Assembly (NCBI RefSeq): GCF_026342405.1 | Contig: NZ_JAPEMU010000001.1 | Location: 6,448,001-6,512,000, forward strand | Length of the DNA: 64,000 bases | Source: Kitasatospora sp. NBC_00240 | GTDB taxonomy: Bacteria > Actinomycetota > Actinomycetes > Streptomycetales > Streptomycetaceae | Direction of reading: 5' to 3' | Shown: positions 30,285-40,277 of the stretch, piece after piece | Position numbering within the stretch: position 1 is the stretch's first letter | How the letters are laid out: each line of letters opens with the position of its first letter | Notes under the pieces: model-generated | Seen by the model: the letters and a program-made list of their open reading frames with translations, nothing else | The model's database searches: none | What the model was told of the DNA's origin: nothing | Program-made: the position numbers and the translations under genes

Positions 30285-30554
30285 TCAGGCCTGGGCGGCC
30301 GTGTTGACGCGCTTGGTGATGGCCGACTTCTTGTTGGCGGCCTGGTTGGCGTGGATGACGCCCTTGCTGACGGCCTTGTCGAGGGCCTTGGAGGCCTCGC
30401 GGGCCAGCACGGTGGCCTTCTCGGTCTCGCCGGCGGCAGCGGCCTCGCGGGCCTTGCGCAGGGCGGTCTTGAGCGAGGACTTGACGGCCTTGTTGCGCAG
30501 GCGCGCCTTCTCGTTGGTCTTGTTGCGCTTGATCTGGGACTTGATGTTCGCCAC
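30285..30554 (-). CDS. rpsT: 30S ribosomal protein S20
   Basis: 89 residues, normal for S20, a primary 16S rRNA-binding protein of the small subunit. Begins [20 protein letters not shown] and contains [21 protein letters not shown], both diagnostic. ATG 30554 follows AAGGAG. A self-complementary GGAGGTACCTCC lies 32 bp upstream (about 30587-30598) in the leader, a possible site for autoregulation. In most relatives rpsT stands close to holA; here the sigma operon and the element separate them. Confidence 0.98.
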   Translation of the reverse strand: MANIKSQIKRNKTNEKARLRNKAVKSSLKTALRKAREAAAAGETEKATVLAREASKALDKAVSKGVIHANQAANKKSAITKRVNTAAQA

Positions 30555-30713
30555 GAAGGAGCCTCAGTCTTGTTCGTAATGGTTCTGGAGGTACCTCCCG
30601 GCCGAGACCGGGGGAGGCAGCACCGCACGGTCCGGTCTGCTGAGAGGGCATGCCAGGGCCAGGTGCAGCGGCCAACGCTACCAGGGGCGGGGGGCTCGCC
30701 CCAAACCGGCCGG

Positions 30714-30779
30714 GCCGCGGAGCGGGACGTGCGGCGCCGCGGAGCGGGACGTGCGGGCGCGTGGAGCGAGGCGTGCCGG
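30714..30779. repeat. Three tandem 22-bp units
   Basis: Units at 30714-30735 and 30736-30757 differ at the last base (core GCGGAGCGGGACGTGCGG); the unit at 30758-30779 is diverged. Located between rpsT and the monooxygenase-like gene, in the 292-bp non-coding gap. Confidence 0.7.
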
Positions 30780-30846
30780 GCCGTCGAGCCGGTGCGCCGT
30801 AGGGCCGGCCCCGCGGCAGCGCGGGCCCTGGGCCGTAGCTGCCCCG

Positions 30847-31152
30847 CTAGGCGCTGAGCACGGGCTCCCCGTAGTGCTCGACCTCGGGGAACGGCGAGTA
30901 GTAGGGGTGCAGCAGGGCGCGCCAGCGCTCGTACTCGGCGGAGCGGCGGAAGCCCTCGGTGTGGTCGGCCAGGGCCTCCCACTCCACCTGGAGCAGGAAG
31001 CGGGAGGCGCGGCCCTCGTCCAGGCAGCGGCGCAGCTGGAGGGAGCGGAAGCCCGGCTGGACCGCGATCAGCGGCTTGGCCTCGGTGAACGCCGTGAGGA
31101 AGTCCTCCTCGCGGCCGGGCAGGACGTCGAGCAGTGCGCTTTCCAAGATCAT
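30847..31152 (-). CDS. Antibiotic biosynthesis monooxygenase (ABM) fold protein
   Basis: 101 residues: MILESALLDVLPGREEDF, FTEAKPLIAVQPGFRSLQLRR and FLLQVEWEALADHTEGFRRS give the dimeric ferredoxin-like ABM pattern. Such proteins include quinone monooxygenases and heme-degrading enzymes, but no heme or substrate residue can be assigned here. The ATG at 31152 lacks a good ribosome site. Divergent from lepA. Confidence 0.85.
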   Translation of the reverse strand: MILESALLDVLPGREEDFLTAFTEAKPLIAVQPGFRSLQLRRCLDEGRASRFLLQVEWEALADHTEGFRRSAEYERWRALLHPYYSPFPEVEHYGEPVLSA

Positions 31153-31353
31153 GGGAGGCAGTTTAGGAGCCGTTCCGGCGGCGGGTGCCCGGCTGGACGG
31201 TGAGCCGATGCGCGCTCGTGGGAAGATGGTCGGAGCCATATCGATCGGACGAGACCGTCCGGTCCCCGGGAAGCGGCTCCTTAACTCGACGTCGAGTGCG
31301 ACGGCGAGGGGGGCGAGCGCCCGGCCCCCGGACCAACGGAGAATCGGACCAAG

Positions 31354-33222
31354 GTGCCCGCGACCCCCAGCAATGTGCCACAGCCCAGCCGTACCGACCC
31401 GGCGCTGATCCGCAACTTCTGCATCATCGCCCACATCGACCACGGCAAGTCGACCCTCGCCGACCGGATGCTGCAGATCACCGGCGTCGTCGACCCCCGG
31501 CAGATGCGTGCCCAGTACCTCGACCGTATGGACATCGAGCGCGAGCGCGGTATCACCATCAAGTCGCAGGCGGTCCGCCTCCCGTGGGCGCCGACGGTCG
31601 GCGAGGGCGTGGGGAAGACCCACATCCTCAACATGATCGACACCCCGGGCCACGTCGACTTCACGTACGAGGTGTCCCGCTCGCTCGCCGCCTGCGAGGG
31701 CACCATCCTCGTGGTGGACGCCGCCCAGGGCATCGAGGCGCAGACCCTCGCCAACCTGTACCTGGCGCTGGAGAACAACCTCACGATCATCCCGGTCCTG
31801 AACAAGATCGACCTGCCGGCCGCCCAGCCGGAGAAGTACGCCGCCGAGATCGCGCACATCATCGGGTGCGAGCCGGAGGACGTCCTCAAGGTCAGCGCCA
31901 AGAGCGGCCTCGGCGTGCCGGAGCTGCTCGACCACGTGGTCGCGAGGATCCCGGCCCCGGTCGGCGTGAAGAACGCCCCGGCCCGCGCGATGATCTTCGA
32001 CTCCGTCTACGACACCTACCGCGGCGTGGTCACCTACGTCCGAGTGGTCGACGGCGAGCTCACCAAGCGTGAGCGGATCGAGATGATGTCCACCGGCGCG
32101 ACCCACGAGCTGCTGGAGATCGGCGTCATCTCGCCGGAGCCCAAGGTCGCGGACGGCCTCGGTGTCGGCGAGGTGGGCTACATCATCACCGGGGTGAAGG
32201 ACGTCCGGCAGTCCAAGGTCGGCGACACCATCACCTCGATGCACAAGGGCGCGACGGAGCCGCTGGGCGGCTACAAGGAGCCGCGCCCGATGGTGTTCTC
32301 CGGTCTCTACCCGCTGGACGGCAGCGACTACCCGCTGCTGCGCGACGCCCTCGACAAGCTCCAGCTCAACGACGCCGCCCTGGTGTACGAGCCGGAGACG
32401 TCGGTCGCGCTGGGCTTCGGCTACCGCTGTGGCTTCCTGGGCCTGCTGCACCTGGAGATCGTCCGGGAGCGGCTGGAGCGCGAGTTCAACCTCGACCTGA
32501 TCTCCACCGCCCCCAACGTGGTCTACCGGGTGGTGATGGAGGACGGCACCGAGCACACCGTCACCAACCCGAGCGAGTTCCCGACCGGCAAGATCTCCGA
32601 GGTGCACGAGCCGGTCGTCCGCGGGTCCATCCTGGTGCCGAACGAGTTCGTCGGCGCCGTCATGGAGCTCTGCCAGAGCCGTCGCGGCAACATGCAGGGC
32701 ATGGACTACCTGTCCGAGGACCGGGTGGAGCTGCGCTACACCCTCCCGCTCGCCGAGATCGTCTTCGACTTCTTCGACATCCTGAAGTCCAAGACCCGCG
32801 GTTACGGCTCCTTCGACTACGAGCCGATCGGCGAGCAGACGGCCGACCTGGTGAAGGTCGACATCCTGCTGCACGGCGACGCGGTCGACGCGTTCTCCGC
32901 GATCGTGCACAAGGACAAGGCGTACAACTACGGCATCATGATGGCCGGCAAGCTGCAGAAGCTGATCCCGCGCCAGCAGTTCGAGGTGCCGATCCAGGCC
33001 GCCATCGGCTCGCGGGTGATCGCCCGTGAGACCGTCCGCGCGATCCGCAAGGACGTCCTCGCCAAGTGCTACGGCGGTGACATCTCGCGTAAGCGCAAGC
33101 TGCTGGAGAAGCAGAAGGAGGGCAAGAAGCGGATGAAGATGGTCGGCCGTGTGGAGGTCCCGCAGGAGGCCTTCATCGCCGCGCTGTCCACCGACGCGGA
33201 TGCCCCGAAGGAAAAGAAGTAG
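31354..33222 (+). CDS. lepA: Elongation factor 4 (LepA), GTPase
   Basis: 622 residues. EF4 acts on the ribosome as a back-translocase or initiation helper. G1 motif AHIDHGKST, switch region [11 protein letters not shown]3 DTPGH and G4 NKID are all present; domain V-specific C-terminus ([18 protein letters not shown]) identifies LepA rather than EF-G. Start GTG 31354 follows a long leader. Divergent from the ABM protein and followed by a strong terminator. Confidence 0.98.
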   Translation: MPATPSNVPQPSRTDPALIRNFCIIAHIDHGKSTLADRMLQITGVVDPRQMRAQYLDRMDIERERGITIKSQAVRLPWAPTVGEGVGKTHILNMIDTPGHVDFTYEVSRSLAACEGTILVVDAAQGIEAQTLANLYLALENNLTIIPVLNKIDLPAAQPEKYAAEIAHIIGCEPEDVLKVSAKSGLGVPELLDHVVARIPAPVGVKNAPARAMIFDSVYDTYRGVVTYVRVVDGELTKRERIEMMSTGATHELLEIGVISPEPKVADGLGVGEVGYIITGVKDVRQSKVGDTITSMHKGATEPLGGYKEPRPMVFSGLYPLDGSDYPLLRDALDKLQLNDAALVYEPETSVALGFGYRCGFLGLLHLEIVRERLEREFNLDLISTAPNVVYRVVMEDGTEHTVTNPSEFPTGKISEVHEPVVRGSILVPNEFVGAVMELCQSRRGNMQGMDYLSEDRVELRYTLPLAEIVFDFFDILKSKTRGYGSFDYEPIGEQTADLVKVDILLHGDAVDAFSAIVHKDKAYNYGIMMAGKLQKLIPRQQFEVPIQAAIGSRVIARETVRAIRKDVLAKCYGGDISRKRKLLEKQKEGKKRMKMVGRVEVPQEAFIAALSTDADAPKEKK

Positions 33223-33262
33223 TCCGCCGGCCGGTCTCCGTCGGCGGAGTCCGGTAGCGCAC

Positions 33263-33300
33263 GAGGGCGCCACCACCCCGGTCAGGGTGGCGGCGCCCTC
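33263..33300 (+). terminator. Terminator after lepA
   Basis: GAGGGCGCCACCACCCC pairs with GGGTGGCGGCGCCCTC around GGTCA with one bulge, 40 bp after the stop. Confidence 0.8.
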
Positions 33301-33347
33301 GGTGTTTCCGGAGCGGCGCGGGGCGCCAGGGCCCCGGAGCCCCGCGC

Positions 33348-33941
33348 TCAGGCCCCGCCGGGGAAGGCCGGGTCGACGGTGATCACCACCTGCGGCGCGT
33401 ACCGCGCGATGGTGGTCAGCAGCTGCCGGACGTCGAGCTCCCAGAGGTGGATCGGGCGGCTGGCGGTCACCAGCGCGATGGGCCTCCCGGCGGCCCGCTC
33501 GGTGGCCTGGAGCGTCTTGGGGTTGGTCGTGGCGGCGGGGAGGTCCGGGGCGCCCTCGATCCGGTGCAGGCCGACGTACGCCATGGCGCCGGCCCGCTGG
33601 ACCCAGAGCTCCACCCCGACGATGTCGCCCCAGGGGACCAAGGCGCTGGTGCCCTCGTACCGCAGGGGGTGGCCGCCGAGCAGGATGCCGTCGCGGTCCA
33701 CCCGCAGGGCGGTCCGGCCGCCGCGGACGGCGGCCGCCGTGAGGGCGAGCGAGGCGCCCGCGGTGAGCAGGGCGAGGAGACCGAGGGTGACCAGCACCAG
33801 CCCGGCCGTGCCTCTCGCGACCGCGCCGATCGCGAGCGCGACCAGGCCGGTCAGCGCGCCGACGGCGTTGGTGACGGCCTTGCGGGTGCTCCTTCCGGTC
33901 CAGCCGAAGTGGGTCTCGTAGACGTCCTGGGGTGTTGGCAC
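33348..33941 (-). CDS. Membrane protein with two helices, function unknown
   Basis: 197 residues. Two adjacent membrane helices (ALTGLVALAIGAVARGTAG and LVLVTLGLLALLTAGASLAL) near the N-terminus, then a soluble PH-like domain (ALRVDRDGILLGGHPLRY, LVPWGDIVGVELWVQRAG). The ending contains LWELDVRQLLTTIARYAP. Such PH-domain membrane proteins are common in streptomycetes with unknown role. Confidence 0.8.
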   Translation of the reverse strand: MPTPQDVYETHFGWTGRSTRKAVTNAVGALTGLVALAIGAVARGTAGLVLVTLGLLALLTAGASLALTAAAVRGGRTALRVDRDGILLGGHPLRYEGTSALVPWGDIVGVELWVQRAGAMAYVGLHRIEGAPDLPAATTNPKTLQATERAAGRPIALVTASRPIHLWELDVRQLLTTIARYAPQVVITVDPAFPGGA

Positions 33942-34052
33942 GGGTGCGAGTGTGGCAGCGCCGGGGGCGGCACGGAAGATCTTTTTCAGGCGGTGAAGCA
34001 GCCGGTCCGCGCCCGGTGGGGCTGGGGAGGCGGCCGGGACGGGCGGTGCACG

Positions 34053-34089
34053 ACGAGGGGGAGGCCGGTCGTACCGGCCTCCCCCTCGT
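34053..34089 (-). terminator. Terminator of the ABC exporter operon
   Basis: A 16-bp perfect stem (ACGAGGGGGAGGCCGG) with loop TCGTA, 41 bp after the 34130 stop. Confidence 0.85.
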
Positions 34090-34129
34090 CACGTCCGGCC
34101 GCGGGACGCGACCCGCGCCCGCGCCGCGG

Positions 34130-36226
34130 TCAGTCGACCTCGGCCACCGCCTCGGCGAACTGCGCCTTGTACAGGCGGGCGTAGGCCCCGCCGACGGCGA
34201 TCAGGTCGTCGTGCGAGCCCTGCTCGACGATCGAGCCGTTCTCCATCACCAGGATCACGTCGGCGTCCCGGATGGTGGAGAGCCGGTGGGCGATCACGAA
34301 GCTGGTCCGGCCGCTGCGCAGGCGGGCCATGGCCCGCTGGATCAGCACCTCGGTCCGGGTGTCGACGGAGCTGGTCGCCTCGTCCAGGACGAGGATGCTC
34401 GGCTCCGCGAGGAAGGCCCGGGCGATGGTGATCAGCTGCTTCTCGCCCGCGCTGACGCCGGTGCCCTCGTCGTCGATGACGGTGTCGTAGCCGTCCGGCA
34501 GGGTGCGGACGAAGCGGTCGACGTGGGCGGCCTTCGCGGCCTCGACGATCTGCTCGCGGGTGGCGCCGCGCTCGGCGCCGTACGCGATGTTCTCGGCGAT
34601 GGTGCCGCCGAACAGCCAGGTGTCCTGGAGCACCATGCCGATGCCGGCCCGCAGTTCCTCGCGGGACATCGCGGCGATGTCCACCCCGTCCAGGGTGATC
34701 GTGCCGCCGCTGACCTCGTAGAACCGCATCAGCAGGTTCACCAGGGTGGTCTTGCCGGCACCGGTCGGGCCGACGATGGCCACCGTGTGGCCGGGCTCGA
34801 CCTTCAGCGAGAGGTCCTCGATGAGCGGCTTCTCCGGGTCGTAGCGGAACGCCACGTCCTCGAAGGCGACCCGCCCGCGCAGCTCGGCCGGGCGCTCCGG
34901 CCGCTCGGGCTCGGAGGACTGCTCGGGGGCGTCCAGCAGCTCGAAGACCCGCTCCGCGGAGGCGACCCCGGACTGCACCAGGTTGGCCATGCTGGCGACC
35001 TGGGTGAGCGGCTGGCTGAACTGCCGGGAGTACTGGATGAACGCCTGCACGTCGCCGATGGACAGGGCGCCGCTCGCCACCCGCAGGCCGCCGACCACGG
35101 CGACCAGCACGTAGTTGAGGTTGCCGATCAGCATCATCGCCGGCTGGATGATCCCGGAGATGAACTGGGCCCGGAAGCTCGACGCGTACAGCGCCTCGTT
35201 GTGCTCGCGGAAGGTCGCGGCGGACTCCTTCTGCCGGCCGAAGACCTTCACCAGCGCGTGGCCGGTGTACATCTCCTCGATGTGGCCGTTCAGCTGGCCG
35301 GTGGTCTTCCACTGGGAGACGAACTGCGGCTGCGCCCGCTTGCCGACCTTGGTCGCCACGACGACCGAGACCGGGACGGAGATCAGCGCGATCAGCGCCA
35401 GGATCGGGGAGATCCAGAACATCATGGCGAGCACGCCGACCACGGTGAGTGTGGAGTTCACCACCTGGCCGGTGGTCTGCTGCATCGACTGGCCGATGTT
35501 GTCGATGTCGTTGGTGACGCGGCTGAGCACCTCGCCGCGCGGCTGCTTGTCGAAGTAGCTGAGCGGCAGCCGGGACAGCTTGGCGTCCACCGATTCGCGC
35601 AGCCGGAAGATCGTGCGCTGGATCGCGTTGGCCGCGATCCGGCCCTGCACGATGCCGAAGAGGGCGGAGGAGACGTAGATCGCCAGCACCCAGAGCAGCA
35701 CGGTGCCGATGGCGCCGAAGTCCATGCCCTGGCCGGGGGTGAAGTCGACCGAGTTGAGCAGGTCGGCGACGCCGCCCTGGCCGCTCGCCCGCAGGCCCTC
35801 GACGACCTGGGCCTTGCTCTCCCCGGGCGGGCTCTGCCGGCCGACCACGCCGGCGAAGATCAGGTCGGTCGCGTTGCCGAGCACCTTCGGGCCGACGACG
35901 GCGCAGCCGATGCTGAGCACGCCGAGTGCGAGCACCCCGCCGATGGCCGCGCGCTCGGGGCGCAGCAGGTTCAGCAGGCGCTTGCCGGAGCCCTTGAAGT
36001 CCATCGACTTCTCGGCGCCCTGGCCGCCCATGAAGCGGCCGGGGCCGGCCGGGCCGCGCCGGGCGGCGGCGGTCTGCGAGTCGCTGACGGCGACCTTGGG
36101 CGCGCCGCCGCCCGCCGGGCTGTTCCCGGCCGGGACCGCGCTCCCGGGGCCGGTGCTTCCCGGCCCCGGGTTCTCCGGGCCGCCGGGGCCCGGGTTCGCG
36201 GGGCCCTTGTTCGTCGGGGTGGTCAC
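34130..36226 (-). CDS. ABC exporter subunit, transmembrane plus ATPase (second of pair)
   Basis: 698 residues from GTG 36226, overlapping the upstream stop by four bases. A Gly/Pro-rich N-terminal tail of about 70 residues precedes six membrane helices (ABC type-1 domain) and a nucleotide-binding domain: Walker A GPTGAGKTT, signature VSAGEKQL, Walker B ILVLDEATS, H-loop AHRLS. The SAGEKQ signature is usual for one half of heterodimeric multidrug-type exporters. The other half is encoded just upstream; together they form one transporter, with unknown substrate. Confidence 0.93.
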   Translation of the reverse strand: MTTPTNKGPANPGPGGPENPGPGSTGPGSAVPAGNSPAGGGAPKVAVSDSQTAAARRGPAGPGRFMGGQGAEKSMDFKGSGKRLLNLLRPERAAIGGVLALGVLSIGCAVVGPKVLGNATDLIFAGVVGRQSPPGESKAQVVEGLRASGQGGVADLLNSVDFTPGQGMDFGAIGTVLLWVLAIYVSSALFGIVQGRIAANAIQRTIFRLRESVDAKLSRLPLSYFDKQPRGEVLSRVTNDIDNIGQSMQQTTGQVVNSTLTVVGVLAMMFWISPILALIALISVPVSVVVATKVGKRAQPQFVSQWKTTGQLNGHIEEMYTGHALVKVFGRQKESAATFREHNEALYASSFRAQFISGIIQPAMMLIGNLNYVLVAVVGGLRVASGALSIGDVQAFIQYSRQFSQPLTQVASMANLVQSGVASAERVFELLDAPEQSSEPERPERPAELRGRVAFEDVAFRYDPEKPLIEDLSLKVEPGHTVAIVGPTGAGKTTLVNLLMRFYEVSGGTITLDGVDIAAMSREELRAGIGMVLQDTWLFGGTIAENIAYGAERGATREQIVEAAKAAHVDRFVRTLPDGYDTVIDDEGTGVSAGEKQLITIARAFLAEPSILVLDEATSSVDTRTEVLIQRAMARLRSGRTSFVIAHRLSTIRDADVILVMENGSIVEQGSHDDLIAVGGAYARLYKAQFAEAVAEVD

Positions 36227-37971
36227 GCCGCCTCCTGCTCGGTGAGCTGGGAGAGCACGATCTCCCGGTATGTCGGGTTGTCGGCCATCAGCTCGTGGTG
36301 CGTGCCGACGCCGACCACGGCGCCCTCGTCCAGGACGATGATCCGGTCGGCGTCGCGGATGGTGCTGACCCGCTGGGCGACGATCAGCACGGTCGCCTCG
36401 GCGGTCTCCTGCGCGAGGGCCTTGCGCAGCTTCGCGTCGGTGGCGTAGTCGAGCGCCGAGAACGAGTCGTCGAAGAGGTACACGCCGGGCTTGCGGACCA
36501 GGGCGCGGGCGATCGCCAGGCGCTGGCGCTGGCCGCCGGAGACGTTGCCGCCGCCCTGGGCGATCGGGGCGTCCAGGCCCTCGGGGAACTTCTCCACGAA
36601 CTCTTTCGCCTGGGCGACCTCCAGCGCGTGCCAGAGCTCCTCGTCGGTCGCGTCCGGCCGGCCGTAGCGGAGATTTCCGGCCACCGTGCCGGAGAACAGG
36701 TACGGCTTCTGCGGGACCAGTCCGACGGTCTCGGCGATCAGCTCGGGCGCCAGCCGGCGGACGTCGACGCCGTCCAGCAGCACCTCGCCGCCGGTGGCGT
36801 CGAACAGCCGCGGGACGAGGCCGAGCAGGGTGGACTTGCCACTGCCGGTGGAGCCGATCACGGCGGTGGTCTCGCCGGGCCGGGCCAGGATGTCGATGCC
36901 GCGCAGCACCGGGGCCTCGGCGCCCGGGTAGCGGAACTCGACGTTGCGCAGCTCCAGGTTGCCGCGGCGCAGCAGCTCGGTGACCGGGTCGGTGGGCGGG
37001 ACGACGCTGGACTCGGTGCCCAGCACCTCCTCGATGCGCTCGGCGCAGACCTCGGCGCGCGGCACCATCATGAACATGAAGGTGGCCATCATGACGCTCA
37101 TCAGGATCTGCATCAGGTAGGAGAGGAAGGCCGTCAGCGCGCCGATCTGCATCTCGCCGCTGTCGATCCGGTGCGCGCCGAACCACATCACGGCGATGCT
37201 GGAGACGTTCACCACGAACATCACGCTGGGGAACATGAAGGCCATCAGCTTGCCGACCCGCAGCGAGACGTCGGTCAGCTCCTGGTTGGCGCCGGCGAAG
37301 CGTTCCTGCTCGTGCCCGTCCTTCACGAAGGCGCGGATCACCCGGATACCGGTGATCTGCTCGCGCAGCACCCGGTTGACCGTGTCGATCTTCGTCTGCA
37401 TGCTGCGGAACTGCGGCCGCAGCCGGCGCACCAGCAGGACGACCACGGTGCCCAGCACCGGCACCACGACCAGCAGCAGCGCGGACAGCGGGACGTCCTG
37501 GTTGAGGGCCATCAGCACGCCGCCGAAGCACATGATCGGCGCGGCGACCATCAGGTTGAAGCCCATCAGCACCAGCATCTGGACCTGCTGGACGTCGTTG
37601 GTGGTGCGGGTGATCAGGGAGGGCGCGCCGAACTGTCCGAGTTCGCGGGCCGAGAAGCTCTGCACCCGGTCGAAGACCGAGGCGCGGATGTCGCGGCCGA
37701 CCGCCATGGCGGTGCGCGCGCCGTAGTACACCGCGCCGATCGAGCAGGCCGCCTGGGCCAGGGTGACGGCGATCATCACCGCGCCGATCTGCAGGATGTA
37801 GCCGGTGTCGCCCTTCACCACGCCGTCGTCGATGATGTCGGCGTTCAGGGTCGGCAGGTAGAGGGCTGCGATGGTGGAGACCAGCTGGAGCAGCACCAGC
37901 AGGGAGATCGGTCGGGAGTAGGGCGTCAGATGGGCCCTGAGCAGTCTGATCAGCACTGGCAACACTCTCAT
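36223..37971 (-). CDS. ABC exporter subunit, transmembrane plus ATPase (first of pair)
   Basis: 582 residues from ATG 37971 (MRVLPVLIRLLRAHLTPY). Six membrane helices, then Walker A GSTGSGKST, signature NVSGGQRQR and Walker B YLFDDSFSALD. The Asp after Walker B in place of Glu (LFDDS) suggests a degenerate catalytic site, normal in one half of heterodimeric exporters. Longer in-frame starts (38070, 37992) are possible but would add a non-homologous tail. Confidence 0.92.
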   Translation of the reverse strand: MRVLPVLIRLLRAHLTPYSRPISLLVLLQLVSTIAALYLPTLNADIIDDGVVKGDTGYILQIGAVMIAVTLAQAACSIGAVYYGARTAMAVGRDIRASVFDRVQSFSARELGQFGAPSLITRTTNDVQQVQMLVLMGFNLMVAAPIMCFGGVLMALNQDVPLSALLLVVVPVLGTVVVLLVRRLRPQFRSMQTKIDTVNRVLREQITGIRVIRAFVKDGHEQERFAGANQELTDVSLRVGKLMAFMFPSVMFVVNVSSIAVMWFGAHRIDSGEMQIGALTAFLSYLMQILMSVMMATFMFMMVPRAEVCAERIEEVLGTESSVVPPTDPVTELLRRGNLELRNVEFRYPGAEAPVLRGIDILARPGETTAVIGSTGSGKSTLLGLVPRLFDATGGEVLLDGVDVRRLAPELIAETVGLVPQKPYLFSGTVAGNLRYGRPDATDEELWHALEVAQAKEFVEKFPEGLDAPIAQGGGNVSGGQRQRLAIARALVRKPGVYLFDDSFSALDYATDAKLRKALAQETAEATVLIVAQRVSTIRDADRIIVLDEGAVVGVGTHHELMADNPTYREIVLSQLTEQEAA

Positions 37972-38106
37972 GCTCGGCAGTGGGATTCGCATCCCAATTT
38001 TCGGTCCTCGGGGGACTCGTACAACGGCATTGCCTCGGTCCGACCCTGAGACTAGTGGCGCACATTGCACTTGCGGCGCGCCGGTGTGCCAGCTGGAGTC
38101 ACCCTC

Positions 38107-38135
38107 TTACGGAACGGCTGGTTTCCCCCTAGGCT
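38107..38135 (+). promoter_or_regulatory. Candidate promoter of the acyl-CoA ligase
   Basis: TTACGG (38107-38112) and TAGGCT (38130-38135) with 17 bp between, about 98 bp before the TTG start. The -10 is good, the -35 weak. Confidence 0.45.
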
Positions 38136-38146
38136 GCTGCCATCCC

Positions 38147-38169
38147 CTTGTTACTTGTCGGTTAACAAG
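38147..38169. promoter_or_regulatory. Operator-like inverted repeat downstream of the promoter
   Basis: CTTGTTA (38147-38153) is inverted as TAACAAG (38163-38169) with a 9-bp spacer. It is AT-rich for this genome and sits just after the candidate -10, a position typical of TetR- or FadR-type repressor sites. Confidence 0.55.
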
Positions 38170-38232
38170 ACGGCCCGGCGGCCGCCCCCACGGTCACCGT
38201 TCACCCTCGGCCACCCGCCCCCGGAGGTCTCG

Positions 38233-40155
38233 TTGAGTTCCGCGCAGTCCCTGATCGGCTCCGGCAGTGTCGACATCGTCGCCGGGCGCCCCGCCTCCGT
38301 CGCACACCTGTTCCTCGACCGGGTGGCGGCGACACCCGACGGTGAGGCCTACCGCTACCCCGTGCCGGTGGACGAGCACGCCGCGGACGGCGCCCCCGGC
38401 GCCGAGCAGTGGCGCTCGCTGACCTGGGCGCAGACCGCCACCCGGGTCAAGGCGGTGGCCGCCGGTCTGATGTCGCTCGGCATCGAGCCGGAGGACCGGG
38501 TCGCACTCTCCTCCTCCACCCGGGTCGAGTGGATCATCGCCGACCTCGGGAACATGTGCGCCGGCGCCGCCACCACCACCGTCTACCCGAGCACCAACGC
38601 CGACGAGACGGCGTTCATCCTGTCGAACTCCGGCTCGAAGGCCCTGTTCGCGGAGAACGCGGCCCAGCTGGAGAAGGCCGTCAGCCAGCAGGAGCATCTG
38701 CCGGAGCTGAGGACCGTCATCCTGTTCGACGCCCCCGCCGAGATCCCCGAGCCCGCCGGCCTGGCCGTGCTCACCCTGGCGGAGCTGGAGCGGCTCGGCG
38801 CCGAGTACCTGGCGGAGCACGCCGACGCGGTCGACAAGACCGTCGCGGCGATCGACAAGGAGCAGCTCGCCACCCTCATCTACACCTCCGGCACCACCGG
38901 CCGGCCCAAGGGCGTGCGCCTGGTGCACGACTGCTGGGCGTACGAGGGCCGGGCCCAGGAGGCCAGCGGGCTGCTGCGGGCCGAGGACATCCAGTTCATG
39001 TGGCTGCCGCTGTCGCACGTGTTCGGCAAGACGCTGATCTCCGGGCAGATCGCCACCGGGCACGTGATGGCCCTGGACGGCCGGGTCGACCGGATCATCC
39101 ACAACCTGCCGGTCATCCGTCCGACCCTGATGGCCTCCGCACCGCGGATCTTCGAGAAGGTCTACAACGGCATCGCCGGCAAGGCCCGGGCCGAGGGCGG
39201 CGCCAAGTACAAGATCTTCCAGTGGGCGGCGAAGGTCGCCCGCGAGCACGCCCGGATCTCCCAGGCCAGCCGGATCGCCACCGGCCGGGAGTCGGTGCCG
39301 TTCGCGCTGGACCTGCAGCACACGCTGGCCGACAAGCTCGTCTACGCCAAGATCCGCGCGGCCTTCGGCGGCCGGATGCGCGGCTCGGTCTCCGGCAGCG
39401 CCGCGCTGGCGCCCGAGATCGGCTACTTCTTCGCCGGCGCCGGCGTCCCGATCCTGGAGGGCTACGGCCTCACCGAGACCAGCGCCGGGTCCTGCGTCAA
39501 CCGCGCGGAGGACTTCCGGATCGGCACCGTCGGCCTGCCGCTGCCGGGCACCGAGGTCCGGATCGCCGAGGACGGCGAGATCCTGCTGCGCGGCCCGGGC
39601 GTCATGCGCGGCTACCACAACCTGCCGGAGAAGACCGCGGAGGTGCTGGAGCCGGACGGCTGGTTCCACACCGAGGACATCGGCGAGCTGACCGAGGACG
39701 GCTTCCTGCGGATCACCGACCGCAAGAAGGACCTGTTCAAGACCTCCGGCGGCAAGTACGTCGCGCCGAGCGAGGTGGAGGGCAAGTTCAAGGCGATCTG
39801 CCCGTTCGTCAGCAACATCCTGGTGCTCGGCAACGGCCGCAACTACTGCACCGCGCTGATCGCCCTGGACGAAGCGGTGATCATGCCGTGGGCCGCCGAG
39901 CACGAGCTGGCCGGCCGCTCCTACGCCGAGGTGGTCTCCTCGCCGCAGGTGCGCGAGCTGATCGAGGGCTTCGTGCAGCGGCTCAACGCCGATCTCCAGC
40001 GCTGGCAGACGGTGAAGAAGTTCACCCTGCTCCCGCGCGACCTGGACATCGAGCACGGCGAGCTGACCCCGAGCCTCAAGATCAAGCGCCCGGTGGTCGA
40101 GAAGACGTACGCCGACGCGGTCACCGAGATGTACGCGGGCGCCGTCGAGGCGTAG
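38233..40155 (+). CDS. Long-chain fatty-acid-CoA ligase (AMP-binding)
   Basis: 640 residues from TTG 38233, preceded by GGAGG at five bases. Adenylates a fatty acid and transfers it to CoA. AMP-binding motif YTSGTTGRPKGV, A5 region GYGLTETSA, A7 motif HTEDIGEL and A8 ITDRKKDLFKTSGGKYVAP, which is specific to long-chain ligases (FadD15 type). No membrane helix. A fatty-acid responsive repressor may act through the inverted repeat just upstream. Followed by a very strong terminator. Confidence 0.93.
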   Translation: MSSAQSLIGSGSVDIVAGRPASVAHLFLDRVAATPDGEAYRYPVPVDEHAADGAPGAEQWRSLTWAQTATRVKAVAAGLMSLGIEPEDRVALSSSTRVEWIIADLGNMCAGAATTTVYPSTNADETAFILSNSGSKALFAENAAQLEKAVSQQEHLPELRTVILFDAPAEIPEPAGLAVLTLAELERLGAEYLAEHADAVDKTVAAIDKEQLATLIYTSGTTGRPKGVRLVHDCWAYEGRAQEASGLLRAEDIQFMWLPLSHVFGKTLISGQIATGHVMALDGRVDRIIHNLPVIRPTLMASAPRIFEKVYNGIAGKARAEGGAKYKIFQWAAKVAREHARISQASRIATGRESVPFALDLQHTLADKLVYAKIRAAFGGRMRGSVSGSAALAPEIGYFFAGAGVPILEGYGLTETSAGSCVNRAEDFRIGTVGLPLPGTEVRIAEDGEILLRGPGVMRGYHNLPEKTAEVLEPDGWFHTEDIGELTEDGFLRITDRKKDLFKTSGGKYVAPSEVEGKFKAICPFVSNILVLGNGRNYCTALIALDEAVIMPWAAEHELAGRSYAEVVSSPQVRELIEGFVQRLNADLQRWQTVKKFTLLPRDLDIEHGELTPSLKIKRPVVEKTYADAVTEMYAGAVEA

Positions 40156-40165
40156 CGGTCCGACC

Positions 40166-40210
40166 GGCGGCGCGCCGGCGCGGGGGCAGCCCCCGCGCCG
40201 GCGCGCCGCC
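40166..40210 (+). terminator. Strong hairpin after the acyl-CoA ligase
   Basis: 21-bp perfect GC stem (40166-40186 with 40190-40210) and three-base loop, 10 bp after the stop. Among the longest stems in the window. Confidence 0.9.
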
Positions 40211-40277
40211 GCGTGTCCGGTCGCGCCCGCCCAGGCGGCCCGTCCGGCACACCCGTGCCGTACGGGACAATGGACCA

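Noticed and set aside
34130-38065. 1311-codon frame that runs upstream of the second ABC gene
   Set aside because: Upstream of 36226 it reads the first ABC gene in the wrong frame; only 34130-36226 has ABC motifs.
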